Origin: Flavimaricola marinus
Lineage (GTDB): Bacteria > Pseudomonadota > Alphaproteobacteria > Rhodobacterales > Rhodobacteraceae
Assembly (NCBI RefSeq): GCF_900184895.1
Contig: NZ_FXZK01000013.1
Coordinates: 16,723 to 80,722, forward strand
DNA: 64,000 bases
Reading direction: 5' to 3'
This document shows positions 62,565 to 64,000 of the stretch, piece after piece; the first letter of the stretch is position 1; the number at the start of each line of letters is the position of its first letter. The notes below the pieces were generated by a model. That model was not told where the DNA came from. It made no database searches and was given only the letters and a program-made list of their open reading frames with translations. A program made the position numbers and the translations under genes.

Positions 62565-62597
62565 AGAGAGGGGGTCGCGCTTGGCGCGGCCCTTTCG
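62466..62597 (+). repeat. 132-bp direct repeat, copy 1 (3' end of DUF2493 plus terminator)
   Basis: Starts GGCAACGGGGTCGCGCTGAA and ends GCGCGGCCCTTTCG. Identical to 63720-63851 except for about four bases. It includes the last 33 codons of DUF2493 and a hairpin, GGGTCGCGC TTG GCGCGGCCC followed by TTT, at 62571-62595. Confidence 0.95.
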
Positions 62598-62689
62598 TCG
62601 TTGCTCAGGGATGTGGAGGTGCCCTCACGTCCTTTTGCCTAGCAAGTTTATGTTTCGATAGGTATATGCGTGCCAAGCAAAATTTATAA

Positions 62690-63715
62690 ATGATTGGCAT
62701 GACACCTCTCAGCAGCATCGCGATGAGTGCCTATACTGATCTGGTGCGTCTTTTGAAGGACGACGCCTTGTCCGGTGTCGAAGGTAAACCCACGCTCAAG
62801 GAGCGCGGCGACAAGGCCTATTGGTATGCCGCGCGACGCGTCGGAACCGAGATGCGGTTCACCTATATCGGCGAGGACAGCGACGAGACACGCGCGCGCA
62901 TCGACCGGATCGAAGAGCGGCGCGCGACCGCCAAGGAGCGGCAGGCAGAGCGGTCACGGCTCGTTCGACTTCTGCGGGCCGAAGACATGACACCAACCGA
63001 CCGGGCAACGGGTTCCATCCTGTCGGCCATGGCCGCAGCCGGAACCTTCCGGTTGGGCGGCACCATTGTCGGGACGAATGCGTTCCGGCTCTATGAGGGC
63101 GAGCTTGGTGTTCGTTTGCCCTTAGGGGGCATGGCCAATACCGGCGACATCGACATTGCCCAGTTCGAAAAGCTCAGCGTTGCACTACAGGATCAGGTTG
63201 ATCCGGGTCTGGCCGAGACCTTTTCGGCTCTAAAGTTTGATCCCCTTCCTGCCCTTGACCAGGGCCGGACCTGGCGATGGGCTCAGGGCGGCAGCGGTCA
63301 GTTGGTCGAATTCCTGACCCCGGCCTTCGGAGATGAGAGCATCCGAGAGCTGCCAGAATTGGGCGTGGACGTCCAAGGATTGAACTATCTCAGCTTCCTG
63401 ATGGCCGAGCCGATCCATGCGGCGGCGATCTATCGATCTGGCATTCTCGTCAAAGTCCCGCGCCCGGAGCGTTATGCGATCCACAAGTTGATCATTGCGG
63501 ATCGGCGGCGGGACGGAGCGGGGAGCCTCAAATCCGCGAAGGACCGCGAGCAGGCGGCCTTCCTGATCGAGGCGATGGCCGAGGACCGGCCCGATGATCT
63601 GGCCCGCACCTATGCCACCGCGCTGGAGGTTGGCCCGCGCTGGCGCGAGCATATTGGCAATACGCTGAAGCGTATGCCGGAGACGAAAACAATCCTCGAC
63701 GGGTTGGGCACGTGA
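62690..63715 (+). CDS. GSU2403-family nucleotidyltransferase-fold protein
   Basis: A 341-residue protein. Its N-terminal part is helical and basic (RARIDRIEERRATAKERQAE). The nucleotidyltransferase core has AAAGTFRLGGTIVGTNAFRL near 121-140, then GMANTGDIDIAQF with the DxD metal motif near 154-166. This matches the GSU2403 family. Members are found as cargo on mobile elements; a toxin or defence role is possible but not shown. ATG at 62690 is used; 62699 and 62726 are alternatives. The gene sits between two copies of a 132-bp repeat, so it was gained as one unit. Confidence 0.82.
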   Translation: MIGMTPLSSIAMSAYTDLVRLLKDDALSGVEGKPTLKERGDKAYWYAARRVGTEMRFTYIGEDSDETRARIDRIEERRATAKERQAERSRLVRLLRAEDMTPTDRATGSILSAMAAAGTFRLGGTIVGTNAFRLYEGELGVRLPLGGMANTGDIDIAQFEKLSVALQDQVDPGLAETFSALKFDPLPALDQGRTWRWAQGGSGQLVEFLTPAFGDESIRELPELGVDVQGLNYLSFLMAEPIHAAAIYRSGILVKVPRPERYAIHKLIIADRRRDGAGSLKSAKDREQAAFLIEAMAEDRPDDLARTYATALEVGPRWREHIGNTLKRMPETKTILDGLGT

Positions 63716-63719
63716 TCGC

Positions 63720-63851
63720 GGCAACGGGGTCGCGCTGAACCTCGGGCAGAAGGCGGAAGCGAAAGGCCTGACCGTCATGCGGGTTGCGGACCCGGCGAAG
63801 AAGGCGTCGCAGGATTGAAGAGAGAGGGTCGCGCTTGGCGCGGCCCTTTCG
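63720..63851 (+). repeat. 132-bp direct repeat, copy 2
   Basis: Near-identical to 62466-62597, lying five bases after the nucleotidyltransferase stop. It carries a stranded 3' end of DUF2493 (with the stop codon) and the same terminator hairpin. Confidence 0.95.
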
Positions 63852-64000
63852 CCATGTCTCACGGCGCGTGCGATCGGTCACGCGTGATCGGCAGTCTGCG
63901 GCGGCCAGCACCGTTATCTCTCTACCCGGTCCGTCAGAGTGCGGCCCATCCGCATCGGTACGGGCTGGGGATGGTGCGCACCTCACGCACATCGTCAGCA
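63852..64000. other. Window end without a recognisable gene
   Basis: About 150 bases beyond repeat copy 2. No supportable reading frame starts here. It probably leads into the next backbone gene. Confidence 0.5.

Noticed and set aside
1..64000. CRISPR arrays, tRNA or rRNA genes
   Set aside because: No regularly spaced repeats or RNA gene signatures were seen on either strand by eye; a covariance-model scan would be decisive.

Overview
The window looks like part of an alphaproteobacterial (Rhodobacterales, Roseobacter-type) plasmid or other large secondary replicon. It carries a complete repABC replication/partition cassette with a candidate antisense RNA and parS-like palindromes, three toxin-antitoxin pairs, transposase and helicase remnants, a resolvase, and catabolic operons of high GC content. 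No rRNA, tRNA or CRISPR array was seen.

Layout. (1) 1-8935: a sugar-amine catabolic locus with a partial old-yellow-enzyme oxidoreductase, a PfkB kinase, a SIS-domain deglycase-like protein, a GntR/UTRA regulator, an ornithine-cyclodeaminase-family enzyme, a polar amino acid ABC transporter and a LacI regulator. Two matching palindromes mark its two main promoters. (2) 9300-22195: a second, larger locus on the minus strand with a carbohydrate ABC transporter, two SIS proteins, two PfkB kinases, two FAD amine/amino acid oxidoreductases and a Gfo/Idh dehydrogenase, with a divergent GntR/UTRA regulator. Together the two loci hold three FrlB-like/FrlD-like pairs, which suggests growth on several Amadori (fructosyl-amino acid) or opine-like compounds. 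(3) 22.2-26.4 kb: mobile debris (IS5-family fragment, helicase remnant), a DUF1612 protein, a serine recombinase and a VapBC-type pair. (4) 26.4-30.8 kb: repABC. (5) 30.8-32.0 kb: an apparently self-regulated Fic protein. (6) 32.2-42.9 kb: a LuxR-type regulator and a dipeptide-type ABC transporter operon with hydantoinase/oxoprolinase and two DUF917 enzymes. (7) 43-44.5 kb: a dead IS6 transposase and a RES/Xre toxin-antitoxin pair. (8) 45-57 kb: a plasmid backbone module (ArdC-like, DUF3768, ParB-like, RelBE, methyltransferase-helicase of the strawberry notch type, DUF6878/DUF6915/DUF736-type proteins), each unit with its own short leader and often its own terminator. (9) 57.2-63.9 kb: cargo set into that backbone around a DUF2493 gene: a short prokaryotic Argonaute operon and a GSU2403-type nucleotidyltransferase bracketed by a 132-bp direct repeat.

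The most striking item is the Argonaute operon at 57314-60816. The partner of the inactive short Argonaute appears to combine an Mrr-like nuclease, a TIR domain and an APAZ region in one chain. The nuclease motif is intact, while the usual TIR catalytic glutamate is not evident.
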